DNA of 64,000 nucleotides from CBIHON01 sp966211965 (GTDB lineage: Bacteria > Pseudomonadota > Gammaproteobacteria > Burkholderiales > Burkholderiaceae_D): positions 1 through 64,000 of the forward strand of contig CBIHON010000017.1 in the NCBI GenBank assembly GCA_966211965.1. Reading direction: 5' to 3'. Positions within the stretch are counted from its first letter, which is position 1; every line of letters starts with the position of its first letter. Positions 45,616 to 53,822 of this stretch are shown piece after piece. The notes beneath the pieces were generated by a model. The model saw only the letters and a list, made by a program, of their open reading frames with translations. It did not search any database and was not told the origin of the DNA. The position numbers and the translations under genes were made by a program.

Positions 45616-45672
45616 TGTGTAGCGTGCTACACAGCGTCAAAGTGGTTGATTGTTCAAATATTTGAACAGTCA
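45616..45672. promoter_or_regulatory. Two palindromes in the LysR/efflux divergent region
   Basis: TGTGTAGC-GT-GCTACACA (45616-45633) and the perfect 18-bp palindrome TGTTCAAATATTTGAACA (45651-45668), which extends to 45647-45672 with one mismatched pair. They are centred 35 bp apart, in the 298-base gap between the LysR gene and the small exported protein. They are candidate binding sites for the LysR regulator or a second repressor. No gene lies in the gap. Confidence 0.7.
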
Positions 45673-45750
45673 ATTCCTGTTTGAGTGATTTATTCAATTA
45701 TAGAAGAAAGATACAGTTCGCTCATTGGCTGTAAAAAGATCGGACCTGTC

Positions 45751-45924
45751 ATGAAATATCGAAATGAAATTGGCGTTTTGTTTACCGTTGCCTTGATGCT
45801 GTACTCGTTGGCGCATGCAGGCGCCAATGAATTACTTTCCTACGGCGGACAGGCTCTGGGTGCCGAAGCCAGCGGTTTCGATGCGTTGGCGTTCCAGATC
45901 TTCGGCGACTCGGCAGGCAAATGA
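45751..45924 (+). CDS. 57-residue exported or membrane-anchored small protein heading the efflux operon
   Basis: Begins MKYRNEIGVLFTVALMLYSLAHA, which reads as a signal peptide (cleavage after AHA) or a single membrane helix, then about 34 residues ending AFQIFGDSAGK. Its last four bases overlap the next start (ATGA at 45921-45924), so it is coupled to the llpE-like gene. Upstream in-frame codons to 45685 would place charged residues before the signal peptide and are less likely. I do not recognise the family. Confidence 0.65.
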   Translation: MKYRNEIGVLFTVALMLYSLAHAGANELLSYGGQALGAEASGFDALAFQIFGDSAGK

Positions 45925-46757
45925 GCGAGGCGGCAAATCCAGGCGTGGTGGCGGTACATGAACTCGCGGTGCAAGGCGCGCACGGCACGCTGCCTGCGCG
46001 GTTGTATTGCTTGGCCACGGCGTGTGCATCGCGAGCGTCCGGCTTGATCGTATTCTTCCATCAAGGCAGCTTCGTTGCCGGCAATCTGGACGAAGTCGAT
46101 GGATTCATGCGCGCGCTGGTGGAGCGGACCGGGCATCGCGTGCTGTCCTCCAGCTACACACTGGCCGGCGAACAGCCTTTTCCGGCAGCTGCCGAGGATG
46201 CACATGCGGTGCTGCTGTGGGCGGCGAAACAGCGCCGCAAGATTGGCTGGGACGGCACACAGATGATCGTCGCCGGCCTGGAGGCTGGCGGCAATCTGGC
46301 GGCGGTTGCCAGCCTGATGGCGCGCGACCGGGGCGGACCGGCCATTGCAGGGCAAATTTTGCTGATGCCGATGCTCGATCCCGGCCTGACCAGTTGCTCG
46401 ATGCGCTCGCTGCCCCAGGATCGCGGTGTGGCCGGTGTGGCCGACGCCTGTGCCGCCGGTTATCGCGGCTATCTGCAAAATGCGTCGGACCGCATCCATC
46501 CGTATGCATCGCCGTTGCAATCGAGCCGGCTCAGGCATCTGCCGTCCGCGCTGATCCTGTCGGCCGAAGACGACCCCTTGCGCGACGAGGCCGAGCAATA
46601 CGCCGCCAAGCTGGATGCCTGCGGCGTCAAGACCCGGCTGCGACGCCTGCCGCCGATGCCTCTGCAGAAGCCGGACGCACGTTGCGAGTGTGCCTGCAGA
46701 GGCATGGTCCTGGACGAGATTACGGCCTTCATCGGCACACTGGCTATGCAAGTTTAG
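45921..46757 (+). CDS. llpE: LlpE-like alpha/beta hydrolase with degenerate catalytic residues
   Basis: A 278-residue protein of the hormone-sensitive-lipase-like alpha/beta hydrolase fold. The oxyanion motif HGGGF reads HQGSF (47-51). The nucleophile motif GDSAGGN reads GLEAGGN (119-125), placing Glu121 where the catalytic Ser should be. The acid Asp is kept in SAEDDPLRDEAEQY, but no histidine follows at the usual place near LPPMPLQKP. So it is probably not an esterase. A CxCxC cluster (255-259) is also present. Its position between a LysR gene and RND genes matches llpE of the ceo and bpeEF operons. Confidence 0.85.
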   Translation: MSEAANPGVVAVHELAVQGAHGTLPARLYCLATACASRASGLIVFFHQGSFVAGNLDEVDGFMRALVERTGHRVLSSSYTLAGEQPFPAAAEDAHAVLLWAAKQRRKIGWDGTQMIVAGLEAGGNLAAVASLMARDRGGPAIAGQILLMPMLDPGLTSCSMRSLPQDRGVAGVADACAAGYRGYLQNASDRIHPYASPLQSSRLRHLPSALILSAEDDPLRDEAEQYAAKLDACGVKTRLRRLPPMPLQKPDARCECACRGMVLDEITAFIGTLAMQV

Positions 46758-46823
46758 TAAAGCACGACGGCGTCCGGCACTTGTCCGGCGTCCCATTCAA
46801 TCCACTTTGAAGACGAGAACAAC

Positions 46824-48056
46824 ATGAAAAAAATCTTGAAATCAGCCACCGTCACGCGCGCCTTGCCGGCCGCACTGAGCGTCCTGGCCGCCGCCGTGCT
46901 GGCCGCCTGCGGCAATCCCGCCGCGCAGGAAGTTGCACAGCCCCCGGCTGGCGGACCGCCGATCACCGCGGCGGCTGTGCTGGAGAAATCGATCGCCGAA
47001 ACCCAGGAGTTTTCCGGCCGTCTGGAAGCCGTCGAGCGCGTCGAAATCCGGCCGCGCGTGGCCGGCTTCATCACCTCGGTCAATTTCAAGTCGGGCGCCG
47101 AAGTCAAAAAGGGAGAGGTCCTGTTCGTCATCGATCCGCGTCCTTATCAAGCTGAAGCCAGCCGCGCCGAAGCGGCGGCGTTGTCGGCGCGCGCCAAGGC
47201 CGATCACGCCAAGCTTGAACTTGCCCGGGCCGAAAAGCTGGTGGCCGAAAAAGCCATCCCGCAACGCGAACTCGATGAGAAAGCCGCCAACCTGAAGGAA
47301 CTCGACGCTACCGCCCGCGCCGCGCAAGCGTCTGCGGAAGCGGCTGCGCTGAACCTGAGTTTCACCCAGGTGCGCTCGCCCATCAACGGCCGCGTCAGCA
47401 AGGCCGAAGTCACCTTGGGCAACCTGGTCGACGGCAATGCGCTGCTGACCTCGGTGGTGTCGGACGATGCGATCTACGCCAGTTTCAACGGCGACGAGGA
47501 TACCTATCTGCGCCTGCATGCATCGCGCAAAGGCAAGCCGGTGGCGGTGCGTATCGGCCTGGCCAATGAAACCGGCTATCCGCACGAAGGCAAGCTCGAA
47601 TTCATCGACAACCGGGTCGATCCCGCGACCGGCAGCGTGCGCATGCGGGCCGTCTTCAACAACGCCGATGACGCTTTGGCGCCGGGCTTGTTCGCCCGGG
47701 TTCAAGTCGGCGGCGGCGGGGTCACCAGCAAAGCGGTAATGGTGGCCGAGCGTGCCATCGGCACCGACCAAAACCGCAAGTTCGTGTTCGTTGTCAATGC
47801 GGAAAACAAGGCCGAGTATCGCCCGGTCACGCTCGGTCCGATCGTCGACGGGTTGCGGGTGGTGCAGAGCGGCCTCAAGCCGGGCGAGAAAATCGTGGTC
47901 AACGGCCTGCAACGGGTGCGCCCGGGCGCGCCGGTGACGGCGCAATTGGTGGCGATGGACGCCGATCCCGCGGCGGCCAAGGAAGGACCGGGTAAGGCCG
48001 CTGCCAAGTCCGAGACCAAGTCCGGCGGTAAACCGGACGCGCCGGCCGCGTCCTGA
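46824..48056 (+). CDS. RND efflux periplasmic adaptor (CeoA/BpeE-like)
   Basis: Membrane-fusion protein of a tripartite pump, 410 residues. It has a lipoprotein signal with lipobox LAAC and Cys29, then the biotinyl-lipoyl and alpha-hairpin domains (VEIRPRVAGFITSVNFKSGAEVKKGEVLFVIDPRPYQAE), beta-barrel (SFTQVRSPINGRVSKAEVTLGNLV, DPATGSVRMRAVFNN) and a basic tail (AAAKSETKSGGKPDAPAAS). It links the inner-membrane pump encoded next to the outer-membrane channel encoded third. It would be matured by Lgt, LspA and Lnt. Confidence 0.94.
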   Translation: MKKILKSATVTRALPAALSVLAAAVLAACGNPAAQEVAQPPAGGPPITAAAVLEKSIAETQEFSGRLEAVERVEIRPRVAGFITSVNFKSGAEVKKGEVLFVIDPRPYQAEASRAEAAALSARAKADHAKLELARAEKLVAEKAIPQRELDEKAANLKELDATARAAQASAEAAALNLSFTQVRSPINGRVSKAEVTLGNLVDGNALLTSVVSDDAIYASFNGDEDTYLRLHASRKGKPVAVRIGLANETGYPHEGKLEFIDNRVDPATGSVRMRAVFNNADDALAPGLFARVQVGGGGVTSKAVMVAERAIGTDQNRKFVFVVNAENKAEYRPVTLGPIVDGLRVVQSGLKPGEKIVVNGLQRVRPGAPVTAQLVAMDADPAAAKEGPGKAAAKSETKSGGKPDAPAAS

Positions 48057-48092
48057 TAAATCACCTCAGGCACTGCTTGCCAAGCTGACGAG

Positions 48093-48155
48093 GAGGGACG
48101 CAGCATGCGCCGTGCGCACGAATGCGTCGTCATTCATGCTGCGTCCCTCTTTTTT
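48093..48155 (+). terminator. Terminator-like hairpin inside the efflux operon
   Basis: GAGGGACGCAGCATG (48093-48107) pairs perfectly with CATGCTGCGTCCCTC (48135-48149) across a 27-base loop, and six T follow (48150-48155). The loop contains CGTGCGCACG (48111-48120), itself a perfect palindrome. It lies between the adaptor and pump genes and would terminate or attenuate transcription, or protect the 5' mRNA. Confidence 0.75.
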
Positions 48156-48217
48156 GGCAGGCCGTGTTCTTCTCCATCATGGACGTGCGTAACATCAGTT
48201 GACTAACGAGAACCCAT

Positions 48218-51200
48218 ATGAACTTTTCCCGATTTTTTATCGACCGCCCCATTTTTGCGGCGGTCCTCTCGATCCTGATATTCGTGGCCGGCCTTATCGC
48301 CATCTTCAAGCTGCCGATCTCGGAATATCCCGACGTGGTGCCGCCCTCGGTGGTGGTGCGCGCGCAGTATCCGGGCGCCAATCCGAAAGTGATTTCGGAA
48401 ACCGTCGCCGCACCGCTGGAAGAACAGATCAACGGCGTCGAGAACATGCTGTACATGTCCTCGCAGGCGACTTCCGACGGTTCGCTGGCGCTGACCGTCA
48501 CCTTCAAGGTCGGCACCAATGTCGAGCAAGCCGAGTCGCAAGTGCAGAACCGCGTGCAGCGCGCCTTGCCGCGTTTGCCGGAAGAAGTGCGGCAGATCGG
48601 CGTCACTACCGTCAAGAGTTCGCCCAACCTGACTTTGGTGGTGCACTTGTCTTCGCCCAATGGACGCTATGACGACGTCTACCTGCGCAATTACGCGGTG
48701 CTGAACATCAAGGACCAGCTCTCGCGCATTCCCGGCATGGGCGAAACCCTGTTGTTCGGCGCCGGCGATTATGCAATGCGCGTTTGGCTCGATCCGCAAA
48801 AGGTCGCGGCGCGCGGCCTGACCGCGTCCGACGTCGTGACCGCGATCCGCGAGCAGAATGTCCAGGTTGCGGCCGGCGTGGTCGGCGCCGCGCCTTCCAA
48901 GGATGCCGAGTTCCAGCTGACGGTCAACACCCAAGGGCGCCTGCAAAGCGAAGCCGAGTTCGGCGCGATCATCGTGCGCACCGGCGCCGACGGCGCGGTG
49001 ACCTTGTTGAAGGACGTGGCCCGCATCGAACTCGGGTCCACCGGCTATGCGCTGCGCTCGCTGCTCAACAACAAATCGGCGGCGGCGATTGCGATCTTCG
49101 AAGCGCCGCATGCCAATGCGCTGCAATTGTCGGCCGATGTGCGCGCCAAGATGGAAGAGCTGAAAAAGGATTTCCCGGAAGGCGTCGACTACAGCGTCGT
49201 GTATGACCCGACGCAGTTCGTGCGCGAATCCATCCGCGCCGTGATCCACACGCTGCTGGAGGCGGTCGCACTGGTGGTGCTGGTGGTGATCGTCTTCCTG
49301 CAAACCTGGCGCGCCTCGATCATTCCGCTGGTGGCGGTGCCGGTTTCCATCATCGGGACTTTCGCCGTGCTGCTGGGCTTTGGCTTTTCGATCAATACGC
49401 TGTCGCTGTTCGGGCTGGTGCTCGCGATCGGCATCGTGGTCGACGACGCGATCGTGGTGGTGGAAAACGTCGAGCGCAACATCCAGGCCGGTTTGAACCC
49501 GCGTGACGCCACGGTGCAGGCGATGAAGGAAGTCAGCGGCCCGATCATCGCGATTGCGCTGGTGCTGTGCGCGGTATTCGTTCCGATCGCTTTCGTGTCG
49601 GGCTTGTCGGGCCAGTTCTATCGCCAGTTCGCGCTGACCATCGCGATCTCGACCGTGATTTCCGCCTTTAATTCGCTGACCTTGTCGCCGGCCCTGGCGG
49701 CCGCTTTGCTCAAGCCGCACGACGCGCCGAAGGATGCTTTGACGCGCGGCATGGACAAGATCTTCGGCCGCTTCTTCAACTGGTTCAATCGCGTCTTCGG
49801 CCGCGCTTCGCATGGCTATGAAAGCGGGGTGAAAGGCGTGCTGGGGCGCAAGACCATTGCGCTCACGGTATATGCATTGCTGGCGGTGGCTGCGCTGTTC
49901 GTGTTCAAGTCGGTGCCGAGCGGCTTCGTGCCGGGACAGGACAAGCAATACCTGGTCGGCTTCGCGCAATTGCCGGATGCTGCTTCGCTGGAACGCACCG
50001 ATGCGGTGATTCGCCGCATGTCGGATATTGCGCAGTCGATCCCGGGCGTGCAGGACTCGGTGGCGTTTCCCGGGCTGTCGATCAACGGCTTTACCAATGC
50101 GCCGAATTCCGGCATCGTGTTTTACACGCTCAAACCGTTCTCGGAGCGCACCTCGCCGCAGCAATCCGGCGCGGCGATTGCGCAGCAGATCAACCAGAAA
50201 CTGGGCGCGATCCAGGATGCCTTCATCATGGTATTCCCGCCGCCGCCGGTGAATGGACTCGGGACGATCGGCGGCTTCAAGATGATGCTGGAGGACCGCG
50301 GCAACGTGGGCTACGACGAAATGTACAAGGCGGTGCAGGCGCTGCAGATGAAAGCTTGGCAAACGCCGCAACTGGCCGGGGTATTTTCGAGCTACCAGAT
50401 CAACGTGCCGCAATTGTTCGCCGACGTTGATCGCACCAAGGCCAAGCAGATGGACGTGCCGCTGGCGGCGATTTACCAGACGCTGCAGATCAACCTGGGC
50501 TCGCTGTATGTGAACGATTTCAACCAGTTCGGACGCACTTACCAGGTCAAGGTGCAGGCCGACGCGCCGTTCCGTTCGCATGCGCAGGATATCGCGCAAC
50601 TGAAGGTGCGCAGCAACAAGGGCGAGATGGTTCCGCTGTCGTCGCTGATGCGGGTCAAGGACAGCTATGGCCCGGACCGCGTGCAGCGCTATAACGCCTA
50701 CCTGTCGGCCGACGTCAACGGCGGCCCGGCGCCCGGCGTATCGAGCGGGCAGGCCCAGGCCGCGATGGAAAAAATCGCCAAGGAAGTCCTGCCCAAAGGC
50801 GTGAGCTACGAGTGGACCGAGCTGACCTACCAGGAAATCCTGGCCGGCAATACGATGGTGTTCGTGTTCCCGCTGTGCGTGCTGCTGGTGTTCCTGGTGC
50901 TGGCCGCGCAGTATGAAAGCTGGACCCTGCCGCTGGCGGTGATCCTGATCGTGCCGACCTCGATTCTCTGCGCGCTGATCGGCGTGAAATTGACGCATGG
51001 CGACAACAACATCTTCACCCAGATTGCGCTCTTCGTGCTGGTGGGACTGGCGTCGAAGAATGCGATCCTGATCGTCGAATTTGCGCGCGAGCTGGAAGAC
51101 CACGGCCGCAGCGTGGTGCAGGCCGCCTTGGAAGCTTGCCGCCTGCGGTTGCGGCCGATCCTGATGACCTCGATCGCGTTCATCATGGGGGTGGTGCCGC

Positions 51201-51397
51201 TGGTGTTTTCTACCGGCGCCGGCGCCGAAATGCGGCACGCGATGGGCGTCGCGGTGTTCTCTGGGATGCTGGGCGTGACCTTCTTCGGATTGTTCCTGAC
51301 GCCGGTGTTCTATGTGCTGCTGCGCACGCTGGCCAAGCGGCTGGAAGGGCGCAAGCAGGCAACGGCTGGCGCCATCCCTTTAACCACACAGGATTGA
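48218..51397 (+). CDS. RND multidrug efflux permease (CeoB/BpeF-like)
   Basis: Proton-driven pump of the HAE1 family, 1059 residues with twelve membrane segments and two large periplasmic loops. It starts MNFSRFFIDRPIFAAVLSILIFVAGL and contains the conserved proton-relay region GLVLAIGIVVDDAIVVVENVER (membrane helix 4 with two Asp) and the second-half signature GLASKNAILIVEFARE. The BpeF/CeoB group exports chloramphenicol, trimethoprim, fluoroquinolones and related drugs in Burkholderia; substrates here are inferred. It starts 161 bases after the adaptor gene. Confidence 0.95.
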   Translation: MNFSRFFIDRPIFAAVLSILIFVAGLIAIFKLPISEYPDVVPPSVVVRAQYPGANPKVISETVAAPLEEQINGVENMLYMSSQATSDGSLALTVTFKVGTNVEQAESQVQNRVQRALPRLPEEVRQIGVTTVKSSPNLTLVVHLSSPNGRYDDVYLRNYAVLNIKDQLSRIPGMGETLLFGAGDYAMRVWLDPQKVAARGLTASDVVTAIREQNVQVAAGVVGAAPSKDAEFQLTVNTQGRLQSEAEFGAIIVRTGADGAVTLLKDVARIELGSTGYALRSLLNNKSAAAIAIFEAPHANALQLSADVRAKMEELKKDFPEGVDYSVVYDPTQFVRESIRAVIHTLLEAVALVVLVVIVFLQTWRASIIPLVAVPVSIIGTFAVLLGFGFSINTLSLFGLVLAIGIVVDDAIVVVENVERNIQAGLNPRDATVQAMKEVSGPIIAIALVLCAVFVPIAFVSGLSGQFYRQFALTIAISTVISAFNSLTLSPALAAALLKPHDAPKDALTRGMDKIFGRFFNWFNRVFGRASHGYESGVKGVLGRKTIALTVYALLAVAALFVFKSVPSGFVPGQDKQYLVGFAQLPDAASLERTDAVIRRMSDIAQSIPGVQDSVAFPGLSINGFTNAPNSGIVFYTLKPFSERTSPQQSGAAIAQQINQKLGAIQDAFIMVFPPPPVNGLGTIGGFKMMLEDRGNVGYDEMYKAVQALQMKAWQTPQLAGVFSSYQINVPQLFADVDRTKAKQMDVPLAAIYQTLQINLGSLYVNDFNQFGRTYQVKVQADAPFRSHAQDIAQLKVRSNKGEMVPLSSLMRVKDSYGPDRVQRYNAYLSADVNGGPAPGVSSGQAQAAMEKIAKEVLPKGVSYEWTELTYQEILAGNTMVFVFPLCVLLVFLVLAAQYESWTLPLAVILIVPTSILCALIGVKLTHGDNNIFTQIALFVLVGLASKNAILIVEFARELEDHGRSVVQAALEACRLRLRPILMTSIAFIMGVVPLVFSTGAGAEMRHAMGVAVFSGMLGVTFFGLFLTPVFYVLLRTLAKRLEGRKQATAGAIPLTTQD

Positions 51398-51405
51398 GAC
51401 ACGAC

Positions 51406-52863
51406 ATGAAAAACAAACTCTCCTTATCAGGCGTGCAGTTCAAACCTGCGCTGACGGCACTCTTGGCCGCGCTGGTGCTGGCAGGCTGCGCCACCGCGCC
51501 TGAATTGCAGACGCCGAAGATCGATGTGCCGGCGGCCTACAAGGAAGCCGATGCTCAAGCGGCGCGCTGGAAGCCTGCGCAACCGGCCGAAGCGCAGCCG
51601 CGCGGCGAATGGTGGAAAGCCTTCGACGACGCTGCCTTGAACCGTTTGATCGACGAGGCGGCCTCCGCCAATGCCAACCTCGCGGCGGCAGCGGCGCGCG
51701 TCAAGCAGGCGCGTGCTCTGGCCGGTATCACCGAGGCCGATCGCGTGCCATCCGTCAACGCGCAATTCGGCCCGCAACGTGCACGGGTATCCGATGTCTC
51801 GCTCGGTTTGCCGCAAGGCACGGCAATTGCGCCCGCCACCGCATGGCAGGCCAAACTCAGCGCCAGTTACGAGGTGGATTTGTTCGGCCGCGTGGCCGGC
51901 AGCGTCAATGCCGCGCGAGCCGATGCCGCTGCCAGCGAAGCCTTGTACCGCTCGGTGCTGCTGGCCTTGCAAGCCGACGTCGCACAGACGTATTTCCGCT
52001 TGCGCGGCGCCGACGCCGAACAGGCGTTGCTGGACGAAACGGTACGCTTGCGCGAGGAAAACGTGCGCATCAACCAGCGTCGCTACGACCTCGGCGACCT
52101 GGGAGAACTTGAACTGGAACGCGCCAAGACCGAGTTGGCGACCACGCGCACCGAAGCCCTTGGCGTGCAGCGCCAGCGTGCGCAGTTGGAGCATGCGCTG
52201 GCGGTCTTGCTGGGCAAACCGGCTCCGGCTTTCAACGCGGCTCCTGCACCGCTGTTGCCGGCAATGACGCTGCCCGGCATTCCTGCCGGGCTGCCTTCAT
52301 CCTTGTTGGAGCGCCGGCCCGACATCGCCGCGGCGCAACGCGCAATGGCTGCGTCCAATGCGCGTATCGGCGTCGCCAAGTCCGCAATGTTCCCCTCGCT
52401 CAGTTTGACTGCCGCCGGCGGCTTCGAATCGGAGAGCCTGTCCGATCTGTTCAACTGGAGCAGCCGCAGCTGGCTGCTGGGCGCCTTGCTGGCGATGCCG
52501 ATCATCGACGGCGGCCGCAACCGGGCCAATATCGCACGCAGCGAAGCGGTGCTGGAAGAGTCGGTTGCGAATTACCGGCAAAGCGTGCTTGCCGCATTTG
52601 CCGAGGTCGAAGACAATCTGGCCGGCTTACGCATTCTCGGCGGTCAAGCCAAGGCAACCAACGATGCGCTGGCCGCCGCGCGCCGTGCCGCCGACCTGGC
52701 ACGCAAGCTCTATCAGGCCGGTTCGGCGGGTTATCTCGAAGTGCTTGATGCGCAGCGCAATTTACTGGCGATCGAGCGTAGCGAGGTGCAGCTGCGAGCT
52801 AGCCGGGCCACCACGACGGTGGCGCTGATCCGTTCGCTCGGGGGCGGCTGGCAAAGCGAATAA
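51406..52863 (+). CDS. RND outer-membrane channel lipoprotein (OpcM/OprC-like, NodT family)
   Basis: A 485-residue TolC-like channel with a lipoprotein signal (lipobox LAGC, Cys28) and two repeated OEP domains. The N-terminal half reads WWKAFDDAALNRLIDEAASANANLAAAAARVKQARA; the second half has LLERRPDIAAAQRAMAASNARIGVAKSAMFPSLSLTAAGGFE, diagnostic of the NodT/OprM group. The start at 51406 follows the pump stop by eight bases and is preferred to an upstream in-frame codon inside the pump gene. It completes the tripartite system. Confidence 0.95.
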   Translation: MKNKLSLSGVQFKPALTALLAALVLAGCATAPELQTPKIDVPAAYKEADAQAARWKPAQPAEAQPRGEWWKAFDDAALNRLIDEAASANANLAAAAARVKQARALAGITEADRVPSVNAQFGPQRARVSDVSLGLPQGTAIAPATAWQAKLSASYEVDLFGRVAGSVNAARADAAASEALYRSVLLALQADVAQTYFRLRGADAEQALLDETVRLREENVRINQRRYDLGDLGELELERAKTELATTRTEALGVQRQRAQLEHALAVLLGKPAPAFNAAPAPLLPAMTLPGIPAGLPSSLLERRPDIAAAQRAMAASNARIGVAKSAMFPSLSLTAAGGFESESLSDLFNWSSRSWLLGALLAMPIIDGGRNRANIARSEAVLEESVANYRQSVLAAFAEVEDNLAGLRILGGQAKATNDALAAARRAADLARKLYQAGSAGYLEVLDAQRNLLAIERSEVQLRASRATTTVALIRSLGGGWQSE

Positions 52864-53132
52864 TAGGAGGGAGGGCGGCCGATTTTCTTGCCGATGGTGT
52901 CGCCGCCGGACACCCTTGGCAGCCGCCAAGGCGGCTCTGAAGCCGGTTAAGTGTTGTTTGAAAGCAAATATAAGCTTGGCGTTGCGCCATTTTTGTGAAT
53001 TAGGCAATAAATTGGTGGTAGGATAGCTTTTCAGCGCAAACAATCCTGTTCAGCATCGTTTCCGCATCGCCGTACGGCCTTGCGTGTTTTGCAGCTGACA
53101 TCAATTGAAGTGCAATCATAAAAGAGGAGATA

Positions 53133-53441
53133 ATGATGAGCGCCAATAATTTGTCGGACGATCCCGCCTACGACCCTAATCATTTGCTGGATGTCCTGAT
53201 TGAAAAACTCCATTTGAAGAATGACGCCGCGCTGTCGCGCATGCTGGAGGTAGCGCCGCCGGTGATCAGTAAGATCCGCCACCGCCGCCTGCCGGTGGGC
53301 GCCTCCATGTTGATCCGGATGCATGAGGAGAGCGGCTTGAGTGTGCGTGAATTGCGTGTCCTGATGGGCGATCGGCGCGATAAATTCCGCATCAGCCCGG
53401 AGCAGTTCAAACCCAAAACGCCGCCCGCCGAGCAATCCTGA
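53133..53441 (+). CDS. Small helix-turn-helix-like protein
   Basis: A 102-residue protein with a helical core LLDVLIEKLHLKNDAALSRMLEVAPPVISKIRHRRLPVGASMLIRMHEESGLSVRELRVLMGDRR. This resembles a Cro/CI-type helix-turn-helix fold (ALSRMLEV, PPVISKIRHRR), followed by a charged tail. It is preceded by AGAGGAG and starts ATGATG at 53133 or three bases on. I recall similar small proteins in other Oxalobacteraceae without a known role. The 269-base gap upstream contains CCTTGG/CCAAGG and AGCCGC/GCGGCT hairpins without T-runs. Confidence 0.75.
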   Translation: MMSANNLSDDPAYDPNHLLDVLIEKLHLKNDAALSRMLEVAPPVISKIRHRRLPVGASMLIRMHEESGLSVRELRVLMGDRRDKFRISPEQFKPKTPPAEQS

Positions 53442-53479
53442 TATTGAGCTGGAAGCAGCTTGCCGGCGCGGCAGGCAGC

Positions 53480-53632
53480 TTATCCGGTTCGACCATCCCG
53501 CGCGATGGCCGCCAGTTCCCAGCCGAGCCTGCGGCGGATTTCTTGCATTGACGGGGGAACCCGGTGTTCGGCTTGGCGCTGTGCCATGTAGTGCCGGATT
53601 CGCTCTTTGGTCGGTTGCTTGATGTTGTCCAT
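53480..53632 (-). CDS. 50-residue LexA-DNA-binding-like small protein
   Basis: The minus-strand ATG at 53632 has AGGAG seven bases upstream and encodes MDNIKQPTKERIRHYMAQRQ followed by AEHRVPPSMQEIRRRLGWEL and AAIARDGRTG. The spacing IRxYMxxxQxxHxVPPSMxEIxRRLGW resembles the winged helix of LexA (GMPPTRAEIAQRLGF), without a protease domain. It is too short to be found by a long-ORF filter. It is convergent with the 102-residue helix-turn-helix protein, 38 bases apart, and upstream of it lies the 3' end of regA. Confidence 0.7.
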   Translation of the reverse strand: MDNIKQPTKERIRHYMAQRQAEHRVPPSMQEIRRRLGWELAAIARDGRTG

Positions 53633-53822
53633 TGCTCATCTCCTGATAAGAGGAAGCGTCATGATTCGCGGATCGCGAAAGGACCCGCCACAGAATTGAG
53701 TAGCGCCAGGAAGGGCGGCGGTTCAATTGCTTGGCGGTTTGTGATTTCCTTCGGTCGAGGAAAGGGATGAATCGGCTACCGCGCGTTCTTGCGCAGGAAC
53801 GCCGATCGGTGCCCCAGCGGCG

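Noticed and set aside
48203..51238. A 1011-codon open frame on the minus strand opposite the RND pump gene
   Set aside because: Its His/Arg/Asp-rich translation mirrors the codon bias of the well-supported pump gene on the other strand, and it has no family match or ribosome site.
51136..51405. Upstream in-frame extension of the outer-membrane channel gene
   Set aside because: It lies inside the pump gene and would hide the lipoprotein signal that begins at 51406.
52914..52936. CCTTGG/CCAAGG and AGCCGC/GCGGCT hairpins after the channel gene as a terminator
   Set aside because: The stems are only six base pairs and no T-run follows, so the evidence is too weak to list as a terminator.
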